Assembly (NCBI GenBank): GCA_046262295.1
Contig: JBHENC010000004.1
Coordinates: 1-64,000, forward strand
DNA from: JBHENC01 sp046262295
GTDB taxonomy: Bacteria > Acidobacteriota > Blastocatellia > Pyrinomonadales > Pyrinomonadaceae
Direction of reading: 5' to 3'
DNA length: 64,000 nt
Part shown: positions 41,346-54,768 of the stretch, in pieces
Numbering within the stretch: the stretch's first letter is position 1
Layout: every line of letters begins with the position of its first letter
Made by a program: the position numbers and the translations under genes
Notes under the pieces: model-generated
Told to the model about the DNA's origin: nothing
The model's database searches: none
The model's input: only the letters and a program-made list of their open reading frames with translations

Positions 41346-42314
41346 ATGCTCGTTTCCGTCATCGTGCCCTGTTACAACGAAGAGGCTGTGATTCGTGAGA
41401 CGCACAGCCGTTTGATGGCGACGATGGGCGAAGTCGGCGGCGCGGATTACGAACTCGTTTATGTTGACGACGGAAGCCGTGACCGGACGCTCGCGCTTTT
41501 AGAAGAGTTGCAGGCGATGGATGCGCGCGTGCGTGTGCTGGGGCTATCGCGCAACTTCGGTCATCAGATCGCCGTCACCGCCGGACTCGAACACGCGCGG
41601 GGTGATTGCTGCGCGGTGATTGATGCCGATTTGCAAGACCCGCCGGAAGTGATTCAAGAGATGGTGGCGCGCTGGCGCGACGGTTACGATGTAGTTTACG
41701 GCGTCCGCACCGATAGAGAAGGCGAGACGGCCTTTAAGCTGTGGACGGCGAAGGCTTTTTATCGTTTGATAAATCGTTTGTCGAAAATTCAGATACCGCT
41801 CGATGTCGGCGATTTTCGTTTGATGAGCCGCCACGTCGTTGATGCGCTGCTACAGATGCCGGAGCGTGATCGGTTTTTGCGCGGGATGGTGAGCTGGGTC
41901 GGGTTCAGGCAGATCGCCGTGCTATATAAACGCGCGCCGCGCCGCGCCGGAGCGAGCAAGTATCCGCTGCTGAAGATGATCGCGTTTGCGGCGGACGGCG
42001 TCGTGTCGTTTTCGTTTACGCCGTTGCGTCTTGCCATCTATACGGGATTTGCCGCCATCGCGCTCGCGTTCGCCGGAATCGTTTACGCGGTGCTGCTGCG
42101 GTTCTTCACAGACGATTGGGTGCGCGGGTGGGCGTCGCTTTTCGTCGCGGTGCTCTTTATGAGCGGCGTGCAGTTGATCTCGCTCGGCATCATGGGTGAG
42201 TACGTCGGGCGTATCTACGGGGAAGTCAAAAAACGTCCGCTCTATTTTGTGCGCGAGAAACTGGGCTTCGACGCAGAGCGCGCCAACGCTGAAACCGACG
42301 CCTCCCGCCGTTGA
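41346..42314 (+). CDS. GtrB/DPM1-like family 2 glycosyltransferase
   Basis: 322 residues. The GT-A domain has VSVIVPCYNEEAVIRETH, YVDDGSRDRT, the DxD-type VIDADLQDPPE and QIPLDVGDFRLMSR. Two C-terminal membrane helices follow (about 230-250 and 265-287) with GIMGEYVGRIYGEVKKRPLY, the signature of polyprenyl-phosphate glycosyltransferases of the GtrB/ArnC type. It likely loads a sugar onto undecaprenyl phosphate. The substrate is not defined, and no GtrA flippase gene is adjacent. Confidence 0.93.
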   Translation: MLVSVIVPCYNEEAVIRETHSRLMATMGEVGGADYELVYVDDGSRDRTLALLEELQAMDARVRVLGLSRNFGHQIAVTAGLEHARGDCCAVIDADLQDPPEVIQEMVARWRDGYDVVYGVRTDREGETAFKLWTAKAFYRLINRLSKIQIPLDVGDFRLMSRHVVDALLQMPERDRFLRGMVSWVGFRQIAVLYKRAPRRAGASKYPLLKMIAFAADGVVSFSFTPLRLAIYTGFAAIALAFAGIVYAVLLRFFTDDWVRGWASLFVAVLFMSGVQLISLGIMGEYVGRIYGEVKKRPLYFVREKLGFDAERANAETDASRR

Positions 42315-42755
42315 CTCCGTTCATGCAGGAAGACCTTTTGTACCTTAATGTACATATATACTTTACAAAATATCTTTGTTATCCTCACTTTAGCTTTTCT
42401 TCCAAAGCACAGCTTATCCGGCGACGCAGGGACGAGAATGTTAGCCGCTCTTTCCGCTCCGGCGTGAATTGCCGCACCGAAGTCTGCTAGTCCGAGCAAG
42501 ACCGAGTTACGGACGAAAGACGCGAAGTGTCTTTGGGCGTTGAGACAATTAGAAGCGAACCCATCAAGCCGTCGTGCGCGTCCCGACGTTTCGCGGCAAT
42601 GTGTAGCAATAAACCGGCGCATCTATTCCCCTTGTCCTTATATTGATGCGCCCTAAATAGTCAGCGTGATACCGCCGCAATCCGTCATCTCTATGCTTAC
42701 TGCCACCCAACTCCATTCCGATAAGCAGTAAGTTTGTTACGCAAGCTACAGATAA
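42315..42755. other. 441-nt gap without a recognised gene
   Basis: A short palindrome-like stretch GTACCTTAATGTAC lies at about 42340-42353 in an AT-rich patch. No RNA gene, riboswitch or terminator was recognised. The gap runs into the decayed kinase remnant. Confidence 0.5.
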
Positions 42756-42756
42756 G

Positions 42757-43497
42757 ACCATAAGTAACAGTGTCAATATCCTCGTCGTCGAAGCCGCTAT
42801 CCCGGAGTCGGAACATCTCAAGCACATCCTTAAGCAGCATGGTCACTATGTCTCGGTGGCGCACGATGTCGCGCATCGAGTACATTCTGCTCAACCGCGA
42901 GTTGCGCGCGGGCAGGAAAGGAGAAGTGGGCGTAGAGGAGGTGGTGTTCGGCGGGAAAAAGTATTCGATCACACCGGAGCGGCAGCAGATAGTTGATCTG
43001 TTGATTTCGGTTTACGGACCAGAAAACCTGCGAGGTGAGTTGGTTTCAAACGGTGAGGACGCCGCTCATCAAGTCGAACGGTGAAGTTAGCCAAGTCCTC
43101 GGAATAGCGACAAACATCACCGAGCGCAGGAGGCGCACTGAGGAAATGCTGAGAGAGAGCGTGCAGCGGTATCGCTTGCTCGGTGAAGGCCTCTGGCATC
43201 AGGTCTGGACGGCGCAGCCGGATGGCAAGCTGGATTACGTCAACGGCGGTGCGATCAAATTCTTCGGGCGCACGGCCAAGCAGTTGTTGGGCGAAGGGTG
43301 GTATTACGCGGTGCATCCAGACGATCTGGCGCAGTCCATCAAACGCTGGACGCGGTCGCTTCAGACCGGCGAGAGGTATGAATTGGAATTTCGCTTGCGA
43401 GGGGCAGACGAAAACTACTGCTGGCATCCGGCGCGGGCGACGGCAGGACGCGACCGGCAAGATTATTAAATGGTTCGGCACGAATACGAATATTTAG
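42757..43497 (+). pseudogene. Decayed REC-PAS-PAS sensor kinase remnant
   Basis: Three frames carry pieces of one gene. A receiver start (VNILVVEAAIPESEHLKHIL, then KQHGHYVSVAHD) begins at 42772, with the acidic pocket residue lost (VEAA for VED). A PAS-linker piece (VFGGKKYSITPERQQIVDLL) lies near 42945. A PAC end plus second PAS (VLGIATNITERRR; LLGEGLWHQVWTAQPDGKLD) runs from 43035. The final strand (ATGKIIKWFGTNTNI) is in yet another frame near 43450. No kinase core follows before the next gene. Multiple frameshifts mark it as dead. Confidence 0.75.
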
Positions 43498-43539
43498 GAT
43501 TTGTCGAATTGCCGGACGACAGAAACGGGGTTTGAATAG

Positions 43540-44781
43540 TTGGAGCCAAAAAACATTATCAGAGTGCTCATCGTCGAAGACAACAAAGACGATTATCTCC
43601 TCACACGCAAGCTGCTCTCGCGCATCGAAGGAACTGACTATCAGCTCGATTTGGTAACCACCTACGCCACCGGATTAGAAGCTATTCTCCGGTGCGCGCA
43701 CGACATCTGTCTGCTGGACTACCGGCTCGGAGCGCGAACCGGCCTTGAGCTTTTGCGCGAATCAATTGGAAAAGACTGCAAGATGCCGATCATTTTACTG
43801 ACCGGACAGGCCGACCGCACAGTTGATCTCGAAGCGGCCAGAGCCGGAGCTGCCGATTACATGGTCAAGGGGCAGATTACCGCGCCGCTTCTGGAACGCG
43901 CGATTCGCTATGCCATCGAACATCGCAAATCCGAAGCGTCGCGCGATTCGGCGGTCGAAGCGTCGCGGCTGAAATCCGAATTCCTCGCCAATATGTCGCA
44001 CGAAATTCGCACGCCCATGAATGGCGTGATCGGCATGACCGGCCTCTTGCTCAACACCTCTTTGAGCGCCACACAGCGGGCTTATGCCAAAGCCATTGAA
44101 ACAAGCGCCGCGTTGCTGCTGGTGGTGATTAACGACATTCTGGACTTCTCGAAGATTGAAGCGGGTAAACTGCATTTCGAGAAGGTTGATCTTAACCTGA
44201 CCACAATTCTTGAAGAAACAATCGAGTTGCTTGCCCTGCAAGCGCAGGCGAAAGGCATCGAGCTGACGCTACATATTGAAGACGACATCCCGGCCGTTCT
44301 TCGCGGCGACGCCGCACGTCTGCGCCAGATTCTGATAAACTTGATCGGCAATGCCGTCAAGTTTACAGAACAGGGCGAAGTCCGTGTGCAGGCGACGAAA
44401 GACGACGAGAGCGATTCGCAAGCGGCGCTGCGTTTCACCGTGACGGACACCGGCATTGGCCTCCCCGAAGCGGCGCGGAAAAATCTTTTCCAGCCTTTTG
44501 TGCAGGCCGACGGCTCGACAACGTGCAAGTATGGCGGCACGGGATTAGGCCTCGCCATCTCGAAACAACTCGCGGAACTGATGGGCGGCGAAATCGGCGT
44601 CGAAAGCGAACCGGGCAAAGGCTCGACCTTCTGGTTCACCGCACGGCTGGAAAAACAACCCGCCGGAATAGAAGAAACCACGCCTCACACAGTTGACCTG
44701 AACGGCATCCGCATTCTTATCGTTGACGGCAACAATACTAATCGGCAGATTCTCAAAAACAGACGGCCGCCCGGGGCATGA
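43540..44781 (+). CDS. Hybrid histidine kinase, N-terminal part (frameshifted gene)
   Basis: 413 residues from a TTG start: receiver (8-125; Asp60, Lys110), HisKA (145-210; MSHEIRTPMNG with His154), HATPase_c (255-372; N-box GNAVKF, DTGIG, GGTGLGL). A second receiver starts at RILIVDGNNTNRQIL and is cut off by a stop at 44781. The next frame continues the same receiver, and adding one base near 44760 would fuse them (..NQTAARGMNV..). The second receiver also has Asp-Gly where Asp-Asp is expected. No membrane helix: a soluble kinase. It may be a recent pseudogene or a sequencing error in AAAAAC. Confidence 0.85.
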   Translation: MEPKNIIRVLIVEDNKDDYLLTRKLLSRIEGTDYQLDLVTTYATGLEAILRCAHDICLLDYRLGARTGLELLRESIGKDCKMPIILLTGQADRTVDLEAARAGAADYMVKGQITAPLLERAIRYAIEHRKSEASRDSAVEASRLKSEFLANMSHEIRTPMNGVIGMTGLLLNTSLSATQRAYAKAIETSAALLLVVINDILDFSKIEAGKLHFEKVDLNLTTILEETIELLALQAQAKGIELTLHIEDDIPAVLRGDAARLRQILINLIGNAVKFTEQGEVRVQATKDDESDSQAALRFTVTDTGIGLPEAARKNLFQPFVQADGSTTCKYGGTGLGLAISKQLAELMGGEIGVESEPGKGSTFWFTARLEKQPAGIEETTPHTVDLNGIRILIVDGNNTNRQILKNRRPPGA

Positions 44782-45944
44782 ACGTCACGGAGACTGAATC
44801 GGGAGTTGCCGCGCTCAAGTTGTTGCGCGTACAGGCGGCGGAAGGCGCGCCGTTTGATATCGCGCTCGTTGATTTGAAGTTATCGGACATGGATGGTTTT
44901 GAATTGGCGCGCGCCATCAGAGAGGAGAGCCGCATCGCCGATGTGAATCTGGTGATGCTCACCGCCATCGGAATTCGCGGGCACGGAGAAATGGCGCGGC
45001 AGTTAGGCATCGCCGCGTATCTCACCAAACCCGTCCGCCACTCTCATCTTCTGCGCTGCCTCGAAGCGGTGCTGAGCAGAACCGGGGTTGAACTGGGTAT
45101 GCCTGCTCCGCACGAGTTGATTACGCGGCATACGCTCGGCGTCGCGCACGCCAAATTCAGCCCCGGTAGCCGCATCCTCATCACCGAAGATAACTTGATA
45201 AATCAAACGGTGGTTTTGAATCAGCTGGAAATATTCGGCTATCAGGCCGATGCCGTCGCCAACGGAGCGGAGGCGCTCGCGGCGCTCGAAAAGAACTCCT
45301 ACGATGTGGTGCTGATGGATGTGCAGATGCCTGTGATGGACGGCTTCGAGACGACCGCCGAAATTCGGCGGCGAGAGGGAACAATCAAACATACGACGAT
45401 CATTGCGATGACGGCGAACGCGATGAACGGCGACCGCGAGAAATGTCTGGCCGCCGGAATGGACGATTACCTCAGCAAGCCTGCGCAACCTGATGAACTA
45501 TTGAATATGCTCGAGCGTTGGATTCCCGCCCCGGACAAAGAGAGCACCGGGCTTGAGTTAGTCGAGCGACGAGCGACAACGACGAACGACGCGGTTGATT
45601 TGACGGTGCTCGCTGGCTTCAGGAAGATAAAAAGAGAAGGGCAACCCGATCTCGTAAACCAACTTGTCAGTATGTTCAAAGATGAAGCACAAAAGCGTTT
45701 GGCCGTATTGCGTGCGGCGCTTGAGGCGTGCGATGTCGAAGCACTTCAGCGCGCGTCGCCTTCATTGAAGGGCAGCAGCGCCAATATCGGCGCGCACCGG
45801 ATGGCCGCGCTCAGCGAGGAACTGAACCGGAAGAGCCGTGCCGAACATCTGGAAGGCGCGGGCGTCGTTCTGCGCCGGTTGGAAGACGAATATTCATACG
45901 TGCAGCAGGCGCTGGAGGCGGAATTGCAAAGGAGTCTCGGATGA
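44778..45944 (+). CDS. Hybrid histidine kinase, C-terminal part: REC-REC-HPt with lost HPt histidine
   Basis: 388 residues continuing the kinase at 43540. Residues 1-100 are the rest of the broken receiver (LVDLKLSDMDG, Asp32). Residues 131-250 are a full receiver (Asp181 in VLMDVQMPVMDG, Lys234). Residues 280-385 are an HPt domain with SPSLKGSSANIGA. Canonical HPt has His-x-Leu-Lys-Gly-Ser; here the His place is Pro, so phosphotransfer should fail. A run of 7-nt repeats encodes the linker (ELVERRATTTNDAV). The stop overlaps the next gene's ATG (ATGA). Confidence 0.85.
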   Translation: MNVTETESGVAALKLLRVQAAEGAPFDIALVDLKLSDMDGFELARAIREESRIADVNLVMLTAIGIRGHGEMARQLGIAAYLTKPVRHSHLLRCLEAVLSRTGVELGMPAPHELITRHTLGVAHAKFSPGSRILITEDNLINQTVVLNQLEIFGYQADAVANGAEALAALEKNSYDVVLMDVQMPVMDGFETTAEIRRREGTIKHTTIIAMTANAMNGDREKCLAAGMDDYLSKPAQPDELLNMLERWIPAPDKESTGLELVERRATTTNDAVDLTVLAGFRKIKREGQPDLVNQLVSMFKDEAQKRLAVLRAALEACDVEALQRASPSLKGSSANIGAHRMAALSEELNRKSRAEHLEGAGVVLRRLEDEYSYVQQALEAELQRSLG

Positions 45945-46561
45945 GAGTGTTAATCGCAGAAGACGATCCCGTATCCCGCTTGATGCTCGAAGCCACTTTG
46001 GAAGACTGGGGTCACGAAGTAGTCGTGACATCCGACGGAGATCATGCGCTGGCGGAGTTGCAAAAAGAGAACGCGCCGCGGCTTGCCATCCTCGATTGGA
46101 TGATGCCCGGCATGGACGGCCCGGAAATCTGCCAACGGTTGCGCCGGATGCAAACCTCCACGCCCGTTTATATTCTTATCCTGACGGCGAAAAGCAGCAA
46201 AGAAGAGATCGTCGCCGGGCTAAAGGCCGGAGCGAACGATTACCTTACCAAGCCTTTCGACGGCGAAGAGTTGCGCGCGCGCGTGCAGGTCGGAGCGACG
46301 GTCGTGGAGTTGCAGCGGACTCTTGCCGAGCGCGTTGCCGAACTCGAAGATTCTATTTTACAGGTCAAACAACTTCAGGGAATTCTGCCCATCTGTTCTT
46401 ACTGCAAGAATGTGCGCGATGATCAAAACTACTGGCAGCGCGTGGAGAGCTACGTCGCCGACCACACGGACGCGAAGTTCAGCCATAGCATCTGCCCGGA
46501 GTGCTACGAGGCGGTCGTCAAACCGGAGCTTGCGAAGGTTAAAAGCGACCGGGCGGAGTAA
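45941..46561 (+). CDS. Response regulator with Cys-rich C-terminal motif
   Basis: 206 residues. The receiver domain (1-120) has acidic residues Asp8/Asp9, phospho-acceptor Asp52 (LAILDWMMPGMDG) and Lys104. A short coiled coil (122-145) leads to a conserved tail LPICSYCKNVRDDQNYWQRV, ESYVADHTDAKFSHSICPEC with CxxC pairs at 152/155 and 185/188. That tail occurs at the end of many bacterial signalling proteins and probably binds a metal. There is no DNA-binding domain. It overlaps the broken kinase by 4 nt. Confidence 0.9.
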   Translation: MRVLIAEDDPVSRLMLEATLEDWGHEVVVTSDGDHALAELQKENAPRLAILDWMMPGMDGPEICQRLRRMQTSTPVYILILTAKSSKEEIVAGLKAGANDYLTKPFDGEELRARVQVGATVVELQRTLAERVAELEDSILQVKQLQGILPICSYCKNVRDDQNYWQRVESYVADHTDAKFSHSICPECYEAVVKPELAKVKSDRAE

Positions 46562-46671
46562 CGGCGTGTGCGTGCGCGCTCAACTCGGAAGCGATTTTGC
46601 GGCGAAGGAGTTTGAGCGATTGCTGCTACTATAAGATGTCGGAGTTTTAGGCGCGTGGGGAATCGCCCGTT

Positions 46672-50733
<4,062 letters not shown>

Positions 50734-50790
50734 CAGAAAACCACCGCCGGATATTTAAGGAGCGTAATTAAGACCGATTCATGATAGGAG

Positions 50791-52317
50791 ATGAGCGAAC
50801 GCCGGTCGCGTCTTTTTTTGCGTCGGCGCGGCGCTTCTTGGAATCAATATCCTGCGGAGCACAATTCTTCATTAACACTTATGCAACCTGACGAACGCGC
50901 GGGCGGCTTTGATAGACGATACAAAGCGTTGGCCTGTGTATTGATGGCGGGCTTTATCGTGCGCGTGTGGGCGACGCACTGGCCGCCGTTTCCGATTGAC
51001 ATGAACGATTGGATCGCCTGGGGCGAACACGTGCGCAGCGTCGGCCCCGGCGGTTTCTACACGGACAAAATCTTCGCCGATTATGCGCCCGGCTACGTCT
51101 ATGTGATGTGGCTGACGGCCGCCGTCAAGCACGCCTTCTTCGAGACTTCATCCGTCGAGACTTACTATTTTCTGTATCGCCTGCCGTCCATGCTCTTCGA
51201 TTTAGGCACGACGGCGCTGATCTTCTTCGTCGTTGAAAAAGCTCTGCGGCAAAGCGTGGAGACGACGAAGGCGACGCCAGCCGCTGCGACCGCGCGGAAA
51301 GCCAAAAAGAAAAAACGCGCGGCGGCGCAGCAGGCGAATGCGCGGTTTGTTGATCCGACGATAGCGGCCTCCCTTGCGGCGGCCTGTTACGTTTTTAATC
51401 CGGCAGTAATTTTCAATTCGGCGGTGTGGGGACAGGTTGATGCGTCGTTTACGTTTTTGATGGTGTTGACGCTGGTGCTTTTGTTGCGCGGGCGAATCGA
51501 GTGGGCGACCGCCTGCTACGCGGTCGCGTTTCTGGTCAAGCCGCAATCAATCAGCCTCGCGCCGCTTCTCGGCATCGCCGCCGTAATGCGTTTCCCTTTT
51601 GTGCGCCTGATTAAATCGGCGTTGGTTGGCATTGCGCTGGCCTTCGTCTTGATCTATCCGTTTTTCGGCGTGGGTTCGTTTGCGAGATTGATCGCGCTGC
51701 TAAACAAATCCGTCGAGACCTATCCGTACACCTCCATGTTTATGTACAACCTGTGGGGGATTTTCGGGTTCTGGCAAAGCGATGTGACCGGGCGCGTGGC
51801 GGGCTTAACGCTGCGTTCGATAGGCACGCTGCTCTACGTCGCGGGAATCCTTGCGGGCGTCGCGTTGCTATTCAGGCAACTGCGCCGCACAAAGGATGAT
51901 GCGTACACGCTCTTTTACTTCGCCGCGTATTTCACGTTCTTGCCGGTGATGGTTCTGACCCGAATGCACGAGCGTTACCTGTATCCGGTCTTGCCGTTTC
52001 TGCTCGCCTACGCTTTTTTGTCCGCAGCCGAAAATTTACGCGCCCGGCGGCAGAGCCGCATCGCCGGATACGTCTTGACCGCGCCCTTTGCTTTGTACAT
52101 TGCTTTGACCGTGCTGCACACGATGAATCTTTATCAGGTGTACACTTACTATCTGAACTACAAGACGGGCGTGGATCGTTCCAACGTTTTGTACTACTTT
52201 ATTGACGGCTACGGAAAATTCTGGTCTGTGCTCGTGCTGCTAATCTTTGCGGCAATTGCGTTGCTTGCGTCGCGCTGGTCGCTGCCCGCCTCAATGCGGC
52301 GCGAGGCCGGGAGCTGA
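50791..52317 (+). CDS. Polytopic membrane glycosyltransferase (GT-C type)
   Basis: 508 residues with about ten hydrophobic helices. The first loop contains PPFPIDMNDWIAWGEHVRSV, resembling the acidic DxD/DE-type loop of GT-C (mannosyltransferase-like) enzymes that use lipid-linked sugars. A basic cytoplasmic loop (ATARKAKKKKRAAAQQ) lies near residue 170. The start at 50791 has AGGAG directly before it but no spacing; an ATG at 50881 is an alternative. It is followed by an Agl23-like gene, so both may act in one glycan pathway. Substrate unknown. Confidence 0.8.
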   Translation: MSERRSRLFLRRRGASWNQYPAEHNSSLTLMQPDERAGGFDRRYKALACVLMAGFIVRVWATHWPPFPIDMNDWIAWGEHVRSVGPGGFYTDKIFADYAPGYVYVMWLTAAVKHAFFETSSVETYYFLYRLPSMLFDLGTTALIFFVVEKALRQSVETTKATPAAATARKAKKKKRAAAQQANARFVDPTIAASLAAACYVFNPAVIFNSAVWGQVDASFTFLMVLTLVLLLRGRIEWATACYAVAFLVKPQSISLAPLLGIAAVMRFPFVRLIKSALVGIALAFVLIYPFFGVGSFARLIALLNKSVETYPYTSMFMYNLWGIFGFWQSDVTGRVAGLTLRSIGTLLYVAGILAGVALLFRQLRRTKDDAYTLFYFAAYFTFLPVMVLTRMHERYLYPVLPFLLAYAFLSAAENLRARRQSRIAGYVLTAPFALYIALTVLHTMNLYQVYTYYLNYKTGVDRSNVLYYFIDGYGKFWSVLVLLIFAAIALLASRWSLPASMRREAGS

Positions 52318-52369
52318 TAAACTACAAGGACGGTTTTTGATTTTTTCTGTGAGGAACTGAAGAGCCAAG

Positions 52370-53995
52370 GTGAGCAAGAAAACACGCGCGGATAAAAGAG
52401 CGCGCACGACGAGTAAGACAACAGACGCGGGTGCGCGCGTTAAGACTACCGGCGAGGCTTTGCGCACGGACGAGTTTGCGCCGGAGATTTCCGAAACCAC
52501 GTGGCGCGCGGCTAGCCTTTTGATCTTGGCGGGTGCGTGTGTGCTGCGGCTTTATGATGTGAGCCTGACACCGCTGCATCATGATGAAGGCGTCAACGGA
52601 TTCTTTCTCACGACGCTTGTGCGCAGCGGCATCTATCATTACGATCCGGCGAATTATCACGGCCCCGTGCTTTATTATTTTGCGCTTGTCTCGCAGTATG
52701 TTTTCGGCCTCAACACGTTTGCGATTCGTTTTGTGCCCGCGATGTTCGGCGTCGCCACCATCTGGCTTGTGCTGTGTTTACGTAAACAGATCGGCACGGC
52801 AGGCGCGCTCATCGCCGCCGCCCTGATCGCCGTCTCGCCCGGCGCGGTCTATATGTCGCGCTACTTCATACACGAATCGTTGTTCGTCTTCTTCACGCTT
52901 GGGCTAGTCGTCGCGGCGCTACGTTATTACGAAACCACGCGCGCCGTTTATCTATTGCTCGCATCCATCTCCGCCGCGCTGCTCTTTGCGACGAAAGAGA
53001 CGGCGATAATTTCGGCGGGCGTGCTTGTCATCGCGCTGATCGCCACGCGAGTTTACGGGCGGCTGTTTGGTAACGCGCTCGGCGTGGAAATCGAAAACGA
53101 AAGGCCGCGCGAATCTACGGCGCGCTTCGGCGGTGCATCGCGCGTCGCCTTGCTCGCGTTGATCGCGTTGGCAATTTTCGTTTTCGTCAACGTGCTGTTC
53201 TATTCATCTTTCTTCACGTATGCGAAGGGCGTGACGGATGCGCTGGCGACTTTCAAGGTGTGGGCGAAGACAGGGACGAAGGATCACGTTCACGTATGGT
53301 CTGCGTATCTTTCGTGGCTGTGGCAGGAAGAATCGTTGACGCTTCTTCTCGGCGTGTTGGGCGCAGGCTTCGCGGCGTTGCAGGCGCGAAATCGTTTCGC
53401 CGTGTTCGCGGCGTCATGGGCTATCGGAATCCTGAGCGCGTATTCGCTTGTGCCGTACAAGACGCCCTGGCTGGCGCTTAATTTTATCGTCCCGCTGGCG
53501 ATTGTTGGCGGCTACGGCATAAACGAGATTTACCGCCGGTGCGAGAGCGCGAACGTGCGCGCCGCCCTGCTTGCGTTCGCCGGAATCTGCGTCGCCTTCG
53601 GATTATATCAAGCCCTCTCGCTCAACTTTCGCCATTACGATGACGACACGTATCCGTATGTTTACGCGCACACGCGGCGCGAGACGGTGGCGCTGGTAGC
53701 AGAGATCGAAAAGCTTGCGCGACGCGCTCCGACGGGCACGGACACCTCCATCGCCATCGCCTCGCCCGACTACTGGCCGCTGCCCTGGTACTTACGCGAC
53801 TACAAGCGCGTTGGCTATCACGTCGCCATCCCGAAGCCCGTCGCGGGCGGCGGCGAACCTATTGTGATTGGTTCGGAAACGCAGGAAGCGGAACTACGCG
53901 CCTCGCTCGGCGACGCCTACGCCCGCGTCGGTTCTTACGTGCTGCGTCCCGGCGTCAATCTCGTGCTCTACGCGCGCCGCGATCTTTTGAAGTAA
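52370..53995 (+). CDS. Agl23-like membrane protein (flippase activity-associated family)
   Basis: 541 residues from a GTG. After a basic N-terminus, about ten helices include the segment LTPLHHDEGVNGFFLTTLVR, with YHYDPANYHGPVLYYFALVS and SPGAVYMSRYFIHESLFVFF following. This His-His-Asp-Glu plus YHGP pattern is characteristic of the TIGR03663/Agl23 family within GT-C-like proteins linked to surface-glycan assembly. It is adjacent to another GT-C protein, probably the same operon. Biochemical role undefined. Confidence 0.85.
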   Translation: MSKKTRADKRARTTSKTTDAGARVKTTGEALRTDEFAPEISETTWRAASLLILAGACVLRLYDVSLTPLHHDEGVNGFFLTTLVRSGIYHYDPANYHGPVLYYFALVSQYVFGLNTFAIRFVPAMFGVATIWLVLCLRKQIGTAGALIAAALIAVSPGAVYMSRYFIHESLFVFFTLGLVVAALRYYETTRAVYLLLASISAALLFATKETAIISAGVLVIALIATRVYGRLFGNALGVEIENERPRESTARFGGASRVALLALIALAIFVFVNVLFYSSFFTYAKGVTDALATFKVWAKTGTKDHVHVWSAYLSWLWQEESLTLLLGVLGAGFAALQARNRFAVFAASWAIGILSAYSLVPYKTPWLALNFIVPLAIVGGYGINEIYRRCESANVRAALLAFAGICVAFGLYQALSLNFRHYDDDTYPYVYAHTRRETVALVAEIEKLARRAPTGTDTSIAIASPDYWPLPWYLRDYKRVGYHVAIPKPVAGGGEPIVIGSETQEAELRASLGDAYARVGSYVLRPGVNLVLYARRDLLK

Positions 53996-54051
53996 GTTAT
54001 TCGATTGAGTACCAGCATTGCTATTATGGTCTAGCAAGAAAGCTTGAAACG

Positions 54052-54768
54052 CTAAAGCCGCTTGATGGCCTGTTGCGCGAGCGTCTTTGTTTTCGTGATC
54101 TTGGTTTGATCGGATTCGTTGCCACCGATGCTGATGCGCAGGTAAGCGTTTTTGTTTGTTAGCACGTAGAGCGCGCCGCTTCTGCCGGCGACCCAGAAAG
54201 CTTCGCGCCCGACGCCGTTGACGCGCTCCGGCCTATGGCCTTCACTCTCTCTTTCTTCCTCTTCTTCGCGGTCTTTATCCTTTTTGCCCGCGTCCCGCCC
54301 AAACTTGCTTTCCCAAACTTCGCGCAATTCGTTTTGATTCTTCGCGCCTGCCGCCCCGCGTGTGATCTCAAAACTCACGGACTTAAAGAACGTCGGCAGC
54401 GTGTAGAAGCACTGTGAGATGTTGAAGCCGCCATTAGATAAAATCGTAGCCTTCGCATCCTTGACTATCTCACCCTGCACCGCTTCTATGTCTGAACTTG
54501 TAAGCAGCGTACAGGCTGTAGCCGCATTATTCTTCCGCGCATTCTGCCTCGCCGCGTACTGTTCATTCGCAATCGGATTAGTATCGTTTGCGTTTGCCTC
54601 CGCTGGCTTTAGTGCCGGAGTATTGTTAGCCATTGCAGGCGACATCGGTGATGTGGTGGCTCCCGGTGGTGTTGCGGCCGCTTGCGACGGCGCGTCAGCG
54701 GACTTTGCACTGCATCCCGCGATTATACAAAGCCACCATACCAAAAGAGAATAAAAGATACCGCGCAT
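54052..54768 (-). CDS. Lipoprotein of unknown function
   Basis: 238 residues from the ATG at 54768: signal MRGIFYSLLVWWLCIIAGCS with lipobox IAGC, then a Pro/Ala/Asn linker (about 22-80). A domain starting ACTLLTSSDIEAVQGEIVKD follows, with a charged region (DKDREEEEERESEGHRPERV) and a final strand GALYVLTNKNAYLRISIGG. The start is chosen because AAGGAG (54783-54778) lies 9 nt upstream and the lipobox fits; the frame itself extends to 54894. Domain family not recognised. Confidence 0.82.
   Translation of the reverse strand: MRGIFYSLLVWWLCIIAGCSAKSADAPSQAAATPPGATTSPMSPAMANNTPALKPAEANANDTNPIANEQYAARQNARKNNAATACTLLTSSDIEAVQGEIVKDAKATILSNGGFNISQCFYTLPTFFKSVSFEITRGAAGAKNQNELREVWESKFGRDAGKKDKDREEEEERESEGHRPERVNGVGREAFWVAGRSGALYVLTNKNAYLRISIGGNESDQTKITKTKTLAQQAIKRL

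Noticed and set aside
42770..43084. 104-codon open frame with a Ser-rich product
   Set aside because: It is a shadow of the REC/PAS kinase remnant in another frame and has no coding features of its own.
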